Positions 53,433-63,038 are shown, numbered from the stretch's first letter. The stretch: DNA of 64,000 nt from Rudanella paleaurantiibacter (GCF_009184635.1 NZ_WELI01000003.1:372001-436000), one strand, 5' to 3'. Numbers and translations: made by a program. Notes: generated by a model not told the origin, from the letters alone.

Positions 53433-54980
53433 ATGAAATCGATATACAAATTTCTCCTCGTAAGCTTCGTTGCGGCCACCTCATCGGCCTTGCTGACCAG
53501 CTGCGATAAAACCATTGAAGAACCCCTACGGGTGGGCTATACCCCCGCTACCCTCGACGACAAGGCCGGTACCTGGAAACCCTACATCCTGAGTACACCC
53601 ACGGCCGTAACAGTAGCGGCCCCGGTTGCTACCACCTCGTCGGCGTATGCAGCCGAACTGAGTTCGCTCAAAGCCAAATCGGCCGAGTTGACCCGCGCCC
53701 AGCAAGAGGCTGTGGTGTATTGGGGAGCGGGTGCCGTGTACCGCTGGAACGAAATTGCCCGCGAACTGGCCGCCAAATACAACCTGCCACCGGCTTCAAA
53801 CGCGGCCGGCACGTACCCCGTCCCCGACCCGGCTAACCCCAATGCCGACCCCCGGTTCCCGTTTGCCAACCCACCTTACACCGCTCGCGCCCTGGCTTAC
53901 CTGAGTGTGGCACAGTACGACGCACTGGTGGCTACGTGGCACTACAAATACCTTTACAAGCGCGTAGCCCCATCGAAAGTTGACGCGGGTATCCGGGTCG
54001 CGTTGCCCGTTTCGAGCCTACCCAGCTACCCGTCAGAAGATGCGGTAGTGGCTGCTGCATCAGCTGTGGTGCTCAAAGCCATGTTTCCGGGCGAGGTGGC
54101 TTTCATCGACGCCAAAGTAGCCGAACATGCAGCTAGCCGCCAATGGGCCGGTATGAACGTAGAAAGCGACCTGACCGCCGGTAGCAGTCTGGGTACGCAG
54201 GTGGCTGCGCTGGTGATGGGCCGTGCCCGCACCGACGGTATGAGTGCCGCCAACAACCAAAGCCTCACGGCAGGCATGATTGAAGCCGCTCAGGGCCGGG
54301 GCCAAACCCAAATCTGGTTGAGTCAGGAGTCACCTATTCGGCCACCAATGCTCCCAAACTACGGAGCCGTATCTACCTGGAACTTCGACCGGGCTACGCT
54401 CGTGAAACTACGGCCCGGCCCCGCACCCCTACCCGGCACCGCTCAGTTTGACAAAGAGCTGGATGAGCTGAAAACCATACAGAAAACCCAAACCCGCGAG
54501 CAGGCACGCATTGCTAACTTCTGGGCCGATGGAGCTGGTAGCTACACGCCACCGGGGCACTGGCACCGGATTGCAGCCAACGCGGCCCACGAAGCCCGGT
54601 ACAGTGAGGTTCGGATGGCCCGGACACTCGCCCTGCTGGGCACTACCCTACAGGATGCGGGGGTATGTTGCTGGGAGACCAAGTTCTACTACTACACACC
54701 CCGCCCGCAGCAATTTGGCGTAAAAACGTCGGTAGGTTTACCCAACTTCCCCTCGTACACGTCGGGGCACTCTACGTTTTCGGGGGCAGCGGCCACGGTG
54801 TTGAGCTACATCTTCCCCGAACGGTCGCAGGAATTCATGGACAAAGCAACGGAGGCTTCGGTTTCGCGGATTTACGGCCTGATTCACTTCCGGTCCGACT
54901 GTGAAACGGGCCTGATTTGCGGCAAAAATATTGGCAGCTACGCCGTTAACCGAGGCAAAGCCGACGGCTCGGGGCTGTAA
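53433..54980 (+). CDS. Vanadium-haloperoxidase/PAP2-family lipoprotein
   Basis: 515 residues from the ATG at 53433. Lipobox LLTSC (Cys24) makes it a lipoprotein. The family's phosphate or vanadate site is visible near residues 415-485: Lys and Arg-Pro (KFYYYTPRP), Ser-Gly-His (PSYTSGHSTFSGAA) and Arg...His (SRIYGLIHFRSD). The enzyme may be a vanadium-dependent haloperoxidase-like oxidase or a lipid phosphatase; the two share a fold. Length and the TSGH motif favour the haloperoxidase-like branch. It ends the three-gene cluster of two barrels and this lipoprotein. Confidence 0.85.
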   Translation: MKSIYKFLLVSFVAATSSALLTSCDKTIEEPLRVGYTPATLDDKAGTWKPYILSTPTAVTVAAPVATTSSAYAAELSSLKAKSAELTRAQQEAVVYWGAGAVYRWNEIARELAAKYNLPPASNAAGTYPVPDPANPNADPRFPFANPPYTARALAYLSVAQYDALVATWHYKYLYKRVAPSKVDAGIRVALPVSSLPSYPSEDAVVAAASAVVLKAMFPGEVAFIDAKVAEHAASRQWAGMNVESDLTAGSSLGTQVAALVMGRARTDGMSAANNQSLTAGMIEAAQGRGQTQIWLSQESPIRPPMLPNYGAVSTWNFDRATLVKLRPGPAPLPGTAQFDKELDELKTIQKTQTREQARIANFWADGAGSYTPPGHWHRIAANAAHEARYSEVRMARTLALLGTTLQDAGVCCWETKFYYYTPRPQQFGVKTSVGLPNFPSYTSGHSTFSGAAATVLSYIFPERSQEFMDKATEASVSRIYGLIHFRSDCETGLICGKNIGSYAVNRGKADGSGL

Positions 54981-55022
54981 AAATCATTATCCACACCCAC
55001 CAATCATAGGTATGTAGTCTGT

Positions 55023-55060
55023 GTTCCCCGTTGGCCGCGAGCCGACGGGGACATTTTTTT
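55023..55060 (+). terminator. Terminator after the haloperoxidase cluster
   Basis: GTTCCCCGTTGGC pairs with GCCGACGGGGAC with one mismatch; T7 follows (55053-55060). Confidence 0.85.
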
Positions 55061-55061
55061 G

Positions 55062-55403
55062 TCAGGAACGCCTTTTTTGCCATTCGCCCAGCCGTACATA
55101 TCGCCAAAACCCGAACAGTCGGCGGGAAGTCAGGTACTTGAGGTTCTGATCGTTGGCAAAGGCTTCGCGCTCAAAGCTGATGTTTCGGTAGGCTGTGTAA
55201 TGATCGCCGTACTGAAACAGCCGGTAGAGGTACTCGAACAAATACCAGAGGTAAAACACCACAAGACCCAGCTCCAGCTGTTGCCGCAAATGGATGCGTT
55301 CATGGTTGATCAACACCGGCCGGGGGTTGGGTCGGCGTACCAGTACGAACGGCCAGAGCGTTAGTCCATCAACCCACAGAAAGGGCACTACCAGCAGAAT
55401 CAT
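55062..55403 (-). CDS. Small membrane HExxH protein
   Basis: 113 residues. Two hydrophobic segments surround the motif HERIH (residues 34-38), and a later Glu (FEREAFAND, near residue 80) could be the third zinc ligand. This matches small Bacteroidota membrane proteins annotated only as hypothetical. It converges with the haloperoxidase cluster and its stop lies at the terminator. Peptidase function is inference. Confidence 0.8.
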   Translation of the reverse strand: MILLVVPFLWVDGLTLWPFVLVRRPNPRPVLINHERIHLRQQLELGLVVFYLWYLFEYLYRLFQYGDHYTAYRNISFEREAFANDQNLKYLTSRRLFGFWRYVRLGEWQKRRS

Positions 55404-55457
55404 GCCACAAAATTGGTTAAATTTGAGCAGAGATGTTCGCTCGTTAACCCCAACACA

Positions 55458-56927
55458 ATGCGCTACAGTTTACACACACTAGTTGCTTTGTCGGTAGCCA
55501 GCTTATCGGTGCTGGCGCAAACACCCCCCACCCTGACTAAACAACAACAGACCGTTTTATCCGGTTTAGAAACCCAAACATCGCACTACGGCACCCTGGC
55601 CCGGCAAATCTGGGACTGGGCCGAAGTGGGCTATCAGGAAACCAAAAGCTCGGCTCTGTTGCAGGACGAGCTTCGTAAACAGGGCTTTGCAATTACGCCC
55701 GGTGTAGCCGAAATCCCGACCGCTTTTGTGGCTACATACGGTAGCGGAAAACCCGTGATCGGGATTCTGGCCGAGTACGACGCCCTACCCGGTATTAATC
55801 AGGATGCCGTTCCCGAGCGCAAGCCCATTGAGGGTAAGCGCGCCGGTCATGCCTGCGGGCATCACCTGTTTGGCACGGGCTCCGTGGCGGCTGCGGTAGC
55901 CGTGAAACAATGGATGCAGCAAACCGGCCAGAAAGGCACTATCCGACTCTACGGCACACCGGCCGAAGAGGGTGGCTCCGGCAAAGTGTACATGGTGCGA
56001 GCCGGTCTGTTCAATGACGTCGACGCCGTGCTGCACTGGCACCCCGCTGACCGCAATAGCGCTGACCCGTCCACCTCGCTCGCCAACATCACGGCCAAAT
56101 TCCGGTTCCGGGGCGTTTCGGCCCACGCATCGGCCGCACCCGACCGGGGTCGCTCGGCGCTCGACGCTGTGGAGTCGATGAACTACATGGTCAACATGAT
56201 GCGCGAACATATTCCGTCGGATACGCGGGTGCATTACGTGATCACACGCGGAGGTGAGGCACCCAACGTTGTACCTGACTATGCCGAAGTTTATTACTAT
56301 TGCCGCCATAAAAACCGCAACACACTGAAGCAGGTCTGGGCCCGAATTATGAAGGCGGCCGAAGGGGCTGCTTTGGGTACCGAAACCAAAATGGAAGTCG
56401 AAATTATCGGGGGGGTGTTCGACCTGTTGCCGGTAGAATCGCTGGCGCGGGTGATGTATCAGAACCTGAGCAAAGTGGGGGGTGTAACCTACTCACCCGA
56501 GGAAACGCAGTTTGCCGAAAAGCTGAGTGAGAGCTTCGGTGCAGCTTTTGGCTCGATCCGAAAACCGGGCGAAGCGGCCACCGTAGCTCCTTTTGCGGGT
56601 ATCAGTAATGACCCGCTGAGTGGCGGTTCAACCGATGTTGGCGATGTTAGCTGGGCCGTGCCCACCGTAGGCATGAGTGCTGCCACGTGGGTACCGGGCA
56701 CGGCGGCCCATAGCTGGCAGGCCGTAGCCGCTGGGGCTACCGGCATTGGCACCAAAGGCATGATGGTAGCGGCTAAAACCCTCGCACTGACGGCCATGGA
56801 GCTGTACCAAAACCCGGCCCTTTTGCAAAAAGCCCGGCAGGAATGGCTGGAAGCCCGGGGCGGAACTGACTTCAACTACGAGGCCCTGCTCGGCAACCGC
56901 AAACCCGCGCTGGATTATCGGAAATGA
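55458..56927 (+). CDS. M20-family amidohydrolase, exported
   Basis: 489 residues from the ATG at 55458. A signal peptide (TLVALSVASLSVLAQ) precedes the M20 fold: first metal ligand region GHACGHHLFGTG, carboxylate EYDALPG, EEGGSGK, HWHPAD and the dimerisation domain SAHASAAPDRGRSALDAVE. It resembles AbgB-type aminobenzoyl-glutamate hydrolases and hippurate-hydrolase-like enzymes that split N-acyl amino acids. The signal suggests periplasmic action, unusual for AbgB. Its stop overlaps the next start in an ATGA arrangement. Confidence 0.9.
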   Translation: MRYSLHTLVALSVASLSVLAQTPPTLTKQQQTVLSGLETQTSHYGTLARQIWDWAEVGYQETKSSALLQDELRKQGFAITPGVAEIPTAFVATYGSGKPVIGILAEYDALPGINQDAVPERKPIEGKRAGHACGHHLFGTGSVAAAVAVKQWMQQTGQKGTIRLYGTPAEEGGSGKVYMVRAGLFNDVDAVLHWHPADRNSADPSTSLANITAKFRFRGVSAHASAAPDRGRSALDAVESMNYMVNMMREHIPSDTRVHYVITRGGEAPNVVPDYAEVYYYCRHKNRNTLKQVWARIMKAAEGAALGTETKMEVEIIGGVFDLLPVESLARVMYQNLSKVGGVTYSPEETQFAEKLSESFGAAFGSIRKPGEAATVAPFAGISNDPLSGGSTDVGDVSWAVPTVGMSAATWVPGTAAHSWQAVAAGATGIGTKGMMVAAKTLALTAMELYQNPALLQKARQEWLEARGGTDFNYEALLGNRKPALDYRK

Positions 56928-57457
56928 AATATGCCCGTCGGCTCTCTTCTGGCACCAACAATACGGTAATCGTTCTATCGGAAACCGAAGTGGCCAAACT
57001 CTACACGAGTGATACTCGTTCTGATATAGGGTCAGAGGCTGAGAAAATGCGTTTTGCCAATACGATCAATGACCTGGTCGTGAAGTTTATCCGACTGGAT
57101 TATAACGACGCGCTGGAAGCTGAAATGCTTCGGGGCCGCCCGGCGGTTATGGAACGCATCCGGCCGATTGATTTCCGGGCTTACGAGGTGGAGGTTCGGG
57201 AGCTTTGGCTCGATGTGTTTGAAGACGAGCTGCGGGGCCTGCACCGGGCGGGATTTGTGCATCGTGACCTCAAACCGCCATCTAATCTGGGCGGTTTGGC
57301 GTTCGACAATATTCTGCTCACTGAACAGGGTCTGCGGTTGATCGATGTAGGGATTTCGGCCTTGAAAAAGCAGGTGGGCGATACGATATTTGAAAAATAT
57401 GTAGCGAACGAAGAGACTGAAATGGCCGAATTTCGGGATTATTTTCTGAACCGCTGA
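56924..57457 (+). CDS. Small protein-kinase-like protein, overlapping the M20 gene
   Basis: 177 residues. The catalytic-loop motif HRDLKPPSN (His113-Asn121) and FDN (Asn129) are followed by DVG (141-143), where most kinases have DFG. Near the N-terminus GTNNTVIVLSETEVAKLY resembles a shortened glycine-rich loop and lysine (Lys25). The length is far less than the usual 250-300 residues of a kinase domain, so the N-lobe is reduced. It starts 4 bases before the M20 stop, which implies coupled translation. Activity is uncertain. Confidence 0.8.
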   Translation: MKYARRLSSGTNNTVIVLSETEVAKLYTSDTRSDIGSEAEKMRFANTINDLVVKFIRLDYNDALEAEMLRGRPAVMERIRPIDFRAYEVEVRELWLDVFEDELRGLHRAGFVHRDLKPPSNLGGLAFDNILLTEQGLRLIDVGISALKKQVGDTIFEKYVANEETEMAEFRDYFLNR

Positions 57458-57515
57458 GGGTAAGGCTGAAGGCGTTTTTAAATCTATGACGAGCTGTAAG
57501 CCTTATTAATACTAT

Positions 57516-57621
57516 GACGCAGAGATGCACAGAGGTCCAAGGAGTTGCACAGAGAAATAGGTAGAAAGCCTAGAGAAAACTCTGCGTAACTCTGCGTTTT
57601 CTCTGGACATCTCTGTGTTAT
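57516..57621. repeat. Imperfect palindromic repeat
   Basis: ACGCAGAGATGCACAGAG on the left matches, in opposite sense, CTCTGGACATCTCTGTGT on the right, with central repeats of CTCTGCGTAACTCTGCGT. The CTCTG-type unit is a dispersed repeat found in many bacteria. Confidence 0.6.
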
Positions 57622-57649
57622 AACCACAAGGGGCTTTAGCCCTGACACC

Positions 57650-59761
57650 ATGACCGAGCAGAAGTCTTTTTTTGATACCAAAATCGAATACCTCAAGGGG
57701 TTGGGACCGCAACGGGCCGAACTGCTCAATACCGAATTGAGCATCTTCACCTATGGCGACCTGATTCAGTATTACCCCTTCCGGTACGACGACCGTACGC
57801 GCTTTTACACCATCAACGAACTGGACGAAAGCCTCCCTTCGGCCCAGATTCGGGGGCGGTTGCGCGACTGGGTTGTGGAGGGCGAGGGTAGCAAAAAACG
57901 GATCATCGCCAACTTTACCGACGGTACCGGCACCATGCAGCTGGTTTGGTTTCAGGGGCTTACCTGGCTCGAAAAATCGCTGCGCCCCAATGGCGAATAC
58001 GTGGCTTACGGCAAACCGCAGGGTTTCAACGGGCGATACAGCATTGTGCACCCCGAACTCGACCCGGTAGGGCCGGCTATGGAGCTCGAAACGGGTATGC
58101 AACCCGTGTATAACCTGACCGATAAGCTCCGCAAGCGCAAACTCGACAGCAAGGTGATTTCGCGGGCGGTGCGGTCGTTGCTCGAAAGCTCGTGGCAACA
58201 CATCCACGAGACCCTACCCGCCGAACTAATTGAAAAATACCGGCTCATCAGCAAGGCCGAGGCCCTCTGGAATATTCATATCCCGCAAAATCAGGCATGG
58301 CTTAAGCAGGCCATGCGTCGGCTTAAATTCGAAGAGCTGTTTTATAACCAGTTGCGGCTCATTTCAAACAAACTCCTTCAGAAAGAAGAGTTCCCGGGCG
58401 CAATTTTCAAAAACACCAGCCTCCTCAAACACTTTTACGAGCACTTGCTGCCGTTTCCGCTCACGGGAGCACAACAGCGCGTACTCCGTGAAATTTACAC
58501 TGACTGCAACACGGGCAAGCAGATGAACCGGCTTTTGCAGGGTGATGTGGGCAGCGGCAAAACCATCGTGGCGTTTATCTCGATGCTGCTCGCCATTGCC
58601 AACGGAGCGCAGGCCTGCATGATGGCCCCGACGGAAATTCTGGCCGATCAGCACTACAATGGCCTGAAAGATTTTGCCGAAGCAATGGGCCTCAAGATCG
58701 GCATTCTGACGGGCTCCACGAACAAGAAGAAGCGGGTGGTGCTGCACGAAGAATTACAGTCGGGCAAAATGCATATTCTGATCGGGACGCACGCCCTGCT
58801 CGAAGATGCCGTTCAGTTCCGTAACCTCGGCCTGTGCATCATCGACGAGCAGCACCGGTTTGGGGTAGCGCAACGGGCCAAAATGTGGGCCAAAAACCCG
58901 GTGGTGCCGCCCCATATTCTGGTCATGACGGCCACGCCTATTCCGCGCACGCTCGCCATGACTCTCTACGGCAACCTCGACCTCTCAATCATCGACGAGT
59001 TGCCCGCCGGCCGTAAACCCATCAAGACCGTCCATAAGTACGACAAGCACCGCGCCGAGGTGTTTGGCTTCATGCGCACCGAACTCGAAAAAGGGCGGCA
59101 GGTGTATGTGGTGTACCCGCTCATTGAGGAGTCGGAGAAACTGGATTACAAAGACCTGATGGACGGGTTCGAGAGTATTCAGCGAGCGTTTCCACGGCCT
59201 AAGTACGAGGTGGGTATGCTGCACGGCAAAATGCTGCCCTACGAGAAAGACGACGAGATGCAGCGGTTCCTGAAACGCGAAACGCAGATTCTGGTAGCCA
59301 CTACCGTCATCGAAGTAGGCGTAAACGTACCCAACGCGAGTGTGATGGTGATTGAGAGCGCCGAGCGATTTGGCCTTTCGCAGCTACATCAGTTGCGCGG
59401 GCGTGTAGGCCGGGGAGCTGATCAGTCGTACTGTATCCTGATGACCGGCTACAAACTCAGCACCGACACCCGCACCCGGCTCGAGACCATGGTTCGCACC
59501 AACAACGGCTTTGAAATTGCCGACGTGGACCTGCAATTGCGCGGCCCCGGTGACCTAACCGGTACGGCCCAAAGCGGCATCATGGACCTGATGATTGCCG
59601 ACCTCGCGAAAGACGGGGCTGTGCTGACGGCCGCCCGCGAGTCGGCGCAGCAGATTCTGGACCTCGACCCGCACCTTGTGCTGCCCCAGCACACGCCGAT
59701 CCGCAACCATCTGGACCGGCTCAAAAACCGCAAAGACAACAACTGGAGCCGGATTTCGTAG
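57650..59761 (+). CDS. recG: ATP-dependent DNA helicase RecG
   Basis: 703 residues, a normal length. The wedge (OB) domain covers about residues 10-190. Walker A is GDVGSGKTIVA (about 299-309), the DEQH box is IIDEQHRFGV, motif III MTATPIPRT, then motifs TTVIEVGVNVPNA and QLRGRVGRG. It remodels stalled replication forks and recombination intermediates. A single gene with no partner on either side. Confidence 0.97.
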   Translation: MTEQKSFFDTKIEYLKGLGPQRAELLNTELSIFTYGDLIQYYPFRYDDRTRFYTINELDESLPSAQIRGRLRDWVVEGEGSKKRIIANFTDGTGTMQLVWFQGLTWLEKSLRPNGEYVAYGKPQGFNGRYSIVHPELDPVGPAMELETGMQPVYNLTDKLRKRKLDSKVISRAVRSLLESSWQHIHETLPAELIEKYRLISKAEALWNIHIPQNQAWLKQAMRRLKFEELFYNQLRLISNKLLQKEEFPGAIFKNTSLLKHFYEHLLPFPLTGAQQRVLREIYTDCNTGKQMNRLLQGDVGSGKTIVAFISMLLAIANGAQACMMAPTEILADQHYNGLKDFAEAMGLKIGILTGSTNKKKRVVLHEELQSGKMHILIGTHALLEDAVQFRNLGLCIIDEQHRFGVAQRAKMWAKNPVVPPHILVMTATPIPRTLAMTLYGNLDLSIIDELPAGRKPIKTVHKYDKHRAEVFGFMRTELEKGRQVYVVYPLIEESEKLDYKDLMDGFESIQRAFPRPKYEVGMLHGKMLPYEKDDEMQRFLKRETQILVATTVIEVGVNVPNASVMVIESAERFGLSQLHQLRGRVGRGADQSYCILMTGYKLSTDTRTRLETMVRTNNGFEIADVDLQLRGPGDLTGTAQSGIMDLMIADLAKDGAVLTAARESAQQILDLDPHLVLPQHTPIRNHLDRLKNRKDNNWSRIS

Positions 59762-59843
59762 GCCTCCAAACGTCCGGCTTTAGATCATCTAATTACTCCC
59801 GGAGGACTACTTAAATAATTTCTTAACTTGGCGCCCTATGTGG

Positions 59844-59862
59844 GGCATGCAGGCTGCATGCC
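59844..59862. promoter_or_regulatory. Perfect palindrome upstream of the VIT1-type transporter
   Basis: GGCATGCAG-G-CTGCATGCC, a 19-base palindrome with one central base, 13 bases before the ATG. It could be an operator for a metal-sensing regulator or a REP fragment. Confidence 0.4.
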
Positions 59863-59875
59863 TTGAAATTTCAGT

Positions 59876-60592
59876 ATGAGCCGAGCCAACATGATAACAA
59901 TCGACAATTATCTGGACAAGCATTACATCCACCGAAGCAATTGGCTGAGGGCGGCTGTTCTGGGGGCAAACGACGGGATTATTTCTATTTCCAGCCTCGC
60001 TATTGGGGTGGCCACAGCCAGTACAACCCGCGATCCAATCCTGCTGGCAACCGTAGCGGGTCTTGTAGCCGGTGCGTTGTCGATGGCCGCTGGTGAATAT
60101 GTCTCGGTCAGTTCACAAACCGATATTGAGTACGCTGATATTGAACGGGAAAAGCAGGAGCTAAAAGAAATGCCCGAGGTTGAGCTAAACATTCTGGCAA
60201 AAATCTACGAGAAACGCGGGCTCAAACCGGAAACAGCCCTGCAGGTAGCCAAAGAGTTAACCGAAACCGACGCCCTGGCCGCCCACATCCGCGACGAGCT
60301 GGGAATCAATGAAGTAAGTCAGGCCAAACCCACCCAAGCGGCCTTTGCATCAGGGGCCGCCTTTACAGTGGGGGGCCTTCTTCCCTTGCTGGTCATACTT
60401 TTCGCGCCCGTTGCCAACATGGTTTATTTCCTGTACGGATTCACGATTATCTCACTCATCATACTCGGTGCCGTTTCTGCCAAAACAGGTGGCTCAAGCA
60501 TCAGCAAAGCCATACTTCGGATCGTGATTTGGGGGACTCTCGCTATGGGTCTCTCAGCGCTGGTTGGTTATATTTTCGGTGTTAACGTTTAA
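59876..60592 (+). CDS. VIT1/CCC1-family iron/manganese transporter
   Basis: 238 residues (ATG at 59876, with an alternative at 59891). The start MITIDNYLDKHYIHRSNWLRAAVLGANDGIISISSLAIGVATA is the VIT hallmark. Five membrane segments and a Glu/Glu-rich cytoplasmic loop (EREKQELKEMPEVELNIL) follow. These proteins move Fe2+ or Mn2+ across membranes, in bacteria probably as export. The next gene begins 18 bases after the stop. Confidence 0.92.
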   Translation: MSRANMITIDNYLDKHYIHRSNWLRAAVLGANDGIISISSLAIGVATASTTRDPILLATVAGLVAGALSMAAGEYVSVSSQTDIEYADIEREKQELKEMPEVELNILAKIYEKRGLKPETALQVAKELTETDALAAHIRDELGINEVSQAKPTQAAFASGAAFTVGGLLPLLVILFAPVANMVYFLYGFTIISLIILGAVSAKTGGSSISKAILRIVIWGTLAMGLSALVGYIFGVNV

Positions 60593-60610
60593 AACAAGCC
60601 CATCAAAACA

Positions 60611-61105
60611 ATGAATGCAGCCCATTTTCATTTAGTGGTCAACCACCTACCCATCATTTTCCCTATCGCAGGTAGTATCGTTCTGGTGACGGCTCTGATT
60701 TCTAAATCTGAACCGGTTAAACGTACTGCCTATCTCTTATTCATTATTGGCTCCCTGACCGCCATTGCGGCCATGAACAGTGGCGAAGGGGCCGAAGAAG
60801 TGGTCGAACACATCAACGGCGTCAGTGAAGAATACATTGAGAAACACGAAGAAGTCGCCAAGACATTTGCTATCCTGACGGCTATTCTGGGCGGGCTCTC
60901 ACTGCTTGGTTTATGGGCAAGCTTCAAGAAAAGCGCCCTGTCAACCCCGGTCAGCATAGGCACGTTGATTTTTGCGGCCGTGGTGCTGTTTTTCGGTAAA
61001 GAGACCGGCACTACAGGTGGCGAAATTCGGCATACTGAAATCAGAGCAGAGGGTAATCAGGCCACCGTACCCACCGGCAAAGCCGAATCGGAGCACGACG
61101 AGTAG
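60611..61105 (+). CDS. DUF2231-like membrane protein
   Basis: 164 residues with four hydrophobic segments (HLPIIFPIAGSIVLVTALI, AYLLFIIGSLTAIAAM, FAILTAILGGLSLLGLWA, VSIGTLIFAAVVLFFG). The NAAHFHLVVNHLPIIF start matches DUF2231-type proteins, whose His residues may bind haem or metal. It lies 18 bases after the VIT1-type gene, so they probably form an operon. Role unknown. Confidence 0.75.
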   Translation: MNAAHFHLVVNHLPIIFPIAGSIVLVTALISKSEPVKRTAYLLFIIGSLTAIAAMNSGEGAEEVVEHINGVSEEYIEKHEEVAKTFAILTAILGGLSLLGLWASFKKSALSTPVSIGTLIFAAVVLFFGKETGTTGGEIRHTEIRAEGNQATVPTGKAESEHDE

Positions 61106-61158
61106 ATGGCGTATAGTACAGTCCGAACAAAGCCTTTGTACGCGTTACGACAAATACC

Positions 61159-61509
61159 ATGAATCATTCACGAATTTACCGAATGCTGTTTTCCAGCGTC
61201 TACCCGTTGTACATTCAAAAGGCGGAACGAAAGGGACGTACCAAGGCCGAGGTCGACACAATCATCTGCTGGCTCACCGGTTATGACGCTGATGCACTGC
61301 AAGCGCAAATCGACAGGAAAAGCGATTTTGAAACTTTCTTCGCCGAAGCACCGAGCCTGAACGCCAACGCGTCGAAAATTACGGGGGTGATCTGTGGACA
61401 TCGGATAGAAGACATCGAAGATAAACTCGTGCAACAGGTTCGCTATCTGGATAAGCTGATTGATGAATTAGCGAAGGGCAAAGCGATGGCGAAGATTCTC
61501 AGAAGCTAA
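61159..61509 (+). CDS. DUF2200-domain protein
   Basis: 116 residues. The pattern [42 protein letters not shown] is the DUF2200 signature. Cytoplasmic. The family has no assigned function, although its small helical form suggests a binding protein. It lies 53 bases after the DUF2231-like gene. Confidence 0.85.
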   Translation: MNHSRIYRMLFSSVYPLYIQKAERKGRTKAEVDTIICWLTGYDADALQAQIDRKSDFETFFAEAPSLNANASKITGVICGHRIEDIEDKLVQQVRYLDKLIDELAKGKAMAKILRS

Positions 61510-61552
61510 TAGGGTCAGCAACCGGGCTAAAGAATAACCGGGCTTAAAAACG

Positions 61553-62917
61553 ATGCATAGACGCCAATTTATCCAGAATACCTTAACCGGATTACCCATT
61601 TTATGGACCTCTTCCCTGCTGGCAAGCTCCTGTCAGCAGGACGAGGCCATTTCGCCCAACGGTAAAACTGTTATTGTTATAGGCGCTGGCATATCAGGTC
61701 TGGCTGCGGCTAAGAAACTACAGGAAAAGGGGTTTACGGTTATCGTGCTGGAAGCGCAGGAAAAAGTGGGTGGACGTTTGCGCACCAACCGAAGCACCGG
61801 CATCGCCTTCGATGAGGGGGCCAGCTGGATTCACGGCATTACCGGAAACCCGATTACAGCACTTGCGCAACAGGCCGGTATGACCACATTTCATACCCGC
61901 GACGAGAACCGAAAATCGTACGACCTGGGCGGTACTTCCCGAACAACGGCTGCGTACGATAAGGCCGAAGATGCATTTTACGAGATATTGGGTTCGCTGA
62001 TGAAGCGCGGGAATGCTACCCAAGGCTTCGAAACGGTTTTTAACCGACTGTACCCCGCCTACGCCAACGACCGCCTTTGGAAATTTTTGCTTTCCACGTA
62101 CCTCACGTTCGACTGTGGCGACCTGGATACCCTTTCGTCGCTGCTATATGATGAAGGCGAAGAGTTTGGCGGTGTCGACCATATCGTCACCAATGGCTAC
62201 GACACATTGGCTACGTATCTGGCCAAAGGATTGTCGATTCAGCTAAACCAGCGGGTAACCAAAATTGACTATTCGGCCAAGAAGGTGAGCGTGACCCACA
62301 ACAGCACCGTAACCTCCGGCGATTACGTGCTCGTAACCGTGCCGTTGGGCGTTCTGAAAGCGAACACGATTCAATTCACACCCGCGCTACCTGCTCAAAA
62401 GCAAAACGCCATTCAGAACATAGGCATGAACTGCGTGAATAAGTTTCTGCTGACCTGGAACACGGCTTTCTGGGACAATGTGCAGTACTTGTCGTACACG
62501 CCCGAAATCCGGGACAAATTCAACTATTTTCTGAATCTGAACACGTTTCGTCCGGCAGCTAACAGCCTGATGACGTTTGCCTACGCCAGGTATGCCCGGC
62601 AAACTGAAAGCATGACCGACGCTCAGGTTGTGGGCGAAATCATGGCTCACCTACGCGATATGTACGGCACGGGTGTTCCGAACCCAACCCAGCTGTTGCG
62701 CACCCGCTGGCAAACGAACTCAAATTCGTTTGGGTCTTACTCGTACACCGCCGTTGGGACCGAGATGCGGCATTTTGAAGACCTCGCCGAAGCCGTAAAC
62801 GACCGACTGTTTTTTGCGGGCGAGCATACCGAGGTCGACTATTTCTCAACCGTTCACGGGGCCTACCTGAGTGGGCTACGGGAGGCCGACAAAATCATTG
62901 ACTTACTCGGCTCATAA
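61553..62917 (+). CDS. Flavin-containing amine oxidase, exported
   Basis: 454 residues. The start MHRRQFIQNTLTGLPILW followed by LLASSC is a Tat-like or lipoprotein leader, so the enzyme should be outside the cytoplasm. The FAD-binding motif is at about 43-48 (GAGISGLAAAKKL), with EAQEKVGGRLRT and FAGEHTEVDYFSTVHGAYLSG at the end. It oxidises amines, polyamines or similar compounds; the substrate is not determined. Monocistronic as far as can be seen. Confidence 0.9.
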   Translation: MHRRQFIQNTLTGLPILWTSSLLASSCQQDEAISPNGKTVIVIGAGISGLAAAKKLQEKGFTVIVLEAQEKVGGRLRTNRSTGIAFDEGASWIHGITGNPITALAQQAGMTTFHTRDENRKSYDLGGTSRTTAAYDKAEDAFYEILGSLMKRGNATQGFETVFNRLYPAYANDRLWKFLLSTYLTFDCGDLDTLSSLLYDEGEEFGGVDHIVTNGYDTLATYLAKGLSIQLNQRVTKIDYSAKKVSVTHNSTVTSGDYVLVTVPLGVLKANTIQFTPALPAQKQNAIQNIGMNCVNKFLLTWNTAFWDNVQYLSYTPEIRDKFNYFLNLNTFRPAANSLMTFAYARYARQTESMTDAQVVGEIMAHLRDMYGTGVPNPTQLLRTRWQTNSNSFGSYSYTAVGTEMRHFEDLAEAVNDRLFFAGEHTEVDYFSTVHGAYLSGLREADKIIDLLGS

Positions 62918-63038
62918 GGACTTACACAAGAAGTCAATAGTCCACAAAAACGAATGAATACGCCCGATTTAACGGCTGCCTGTTTGGGTTATCGCCTATT
63001 TCATTCAGAACTTTGTTAAGTCACTCCTCACAAACGTT

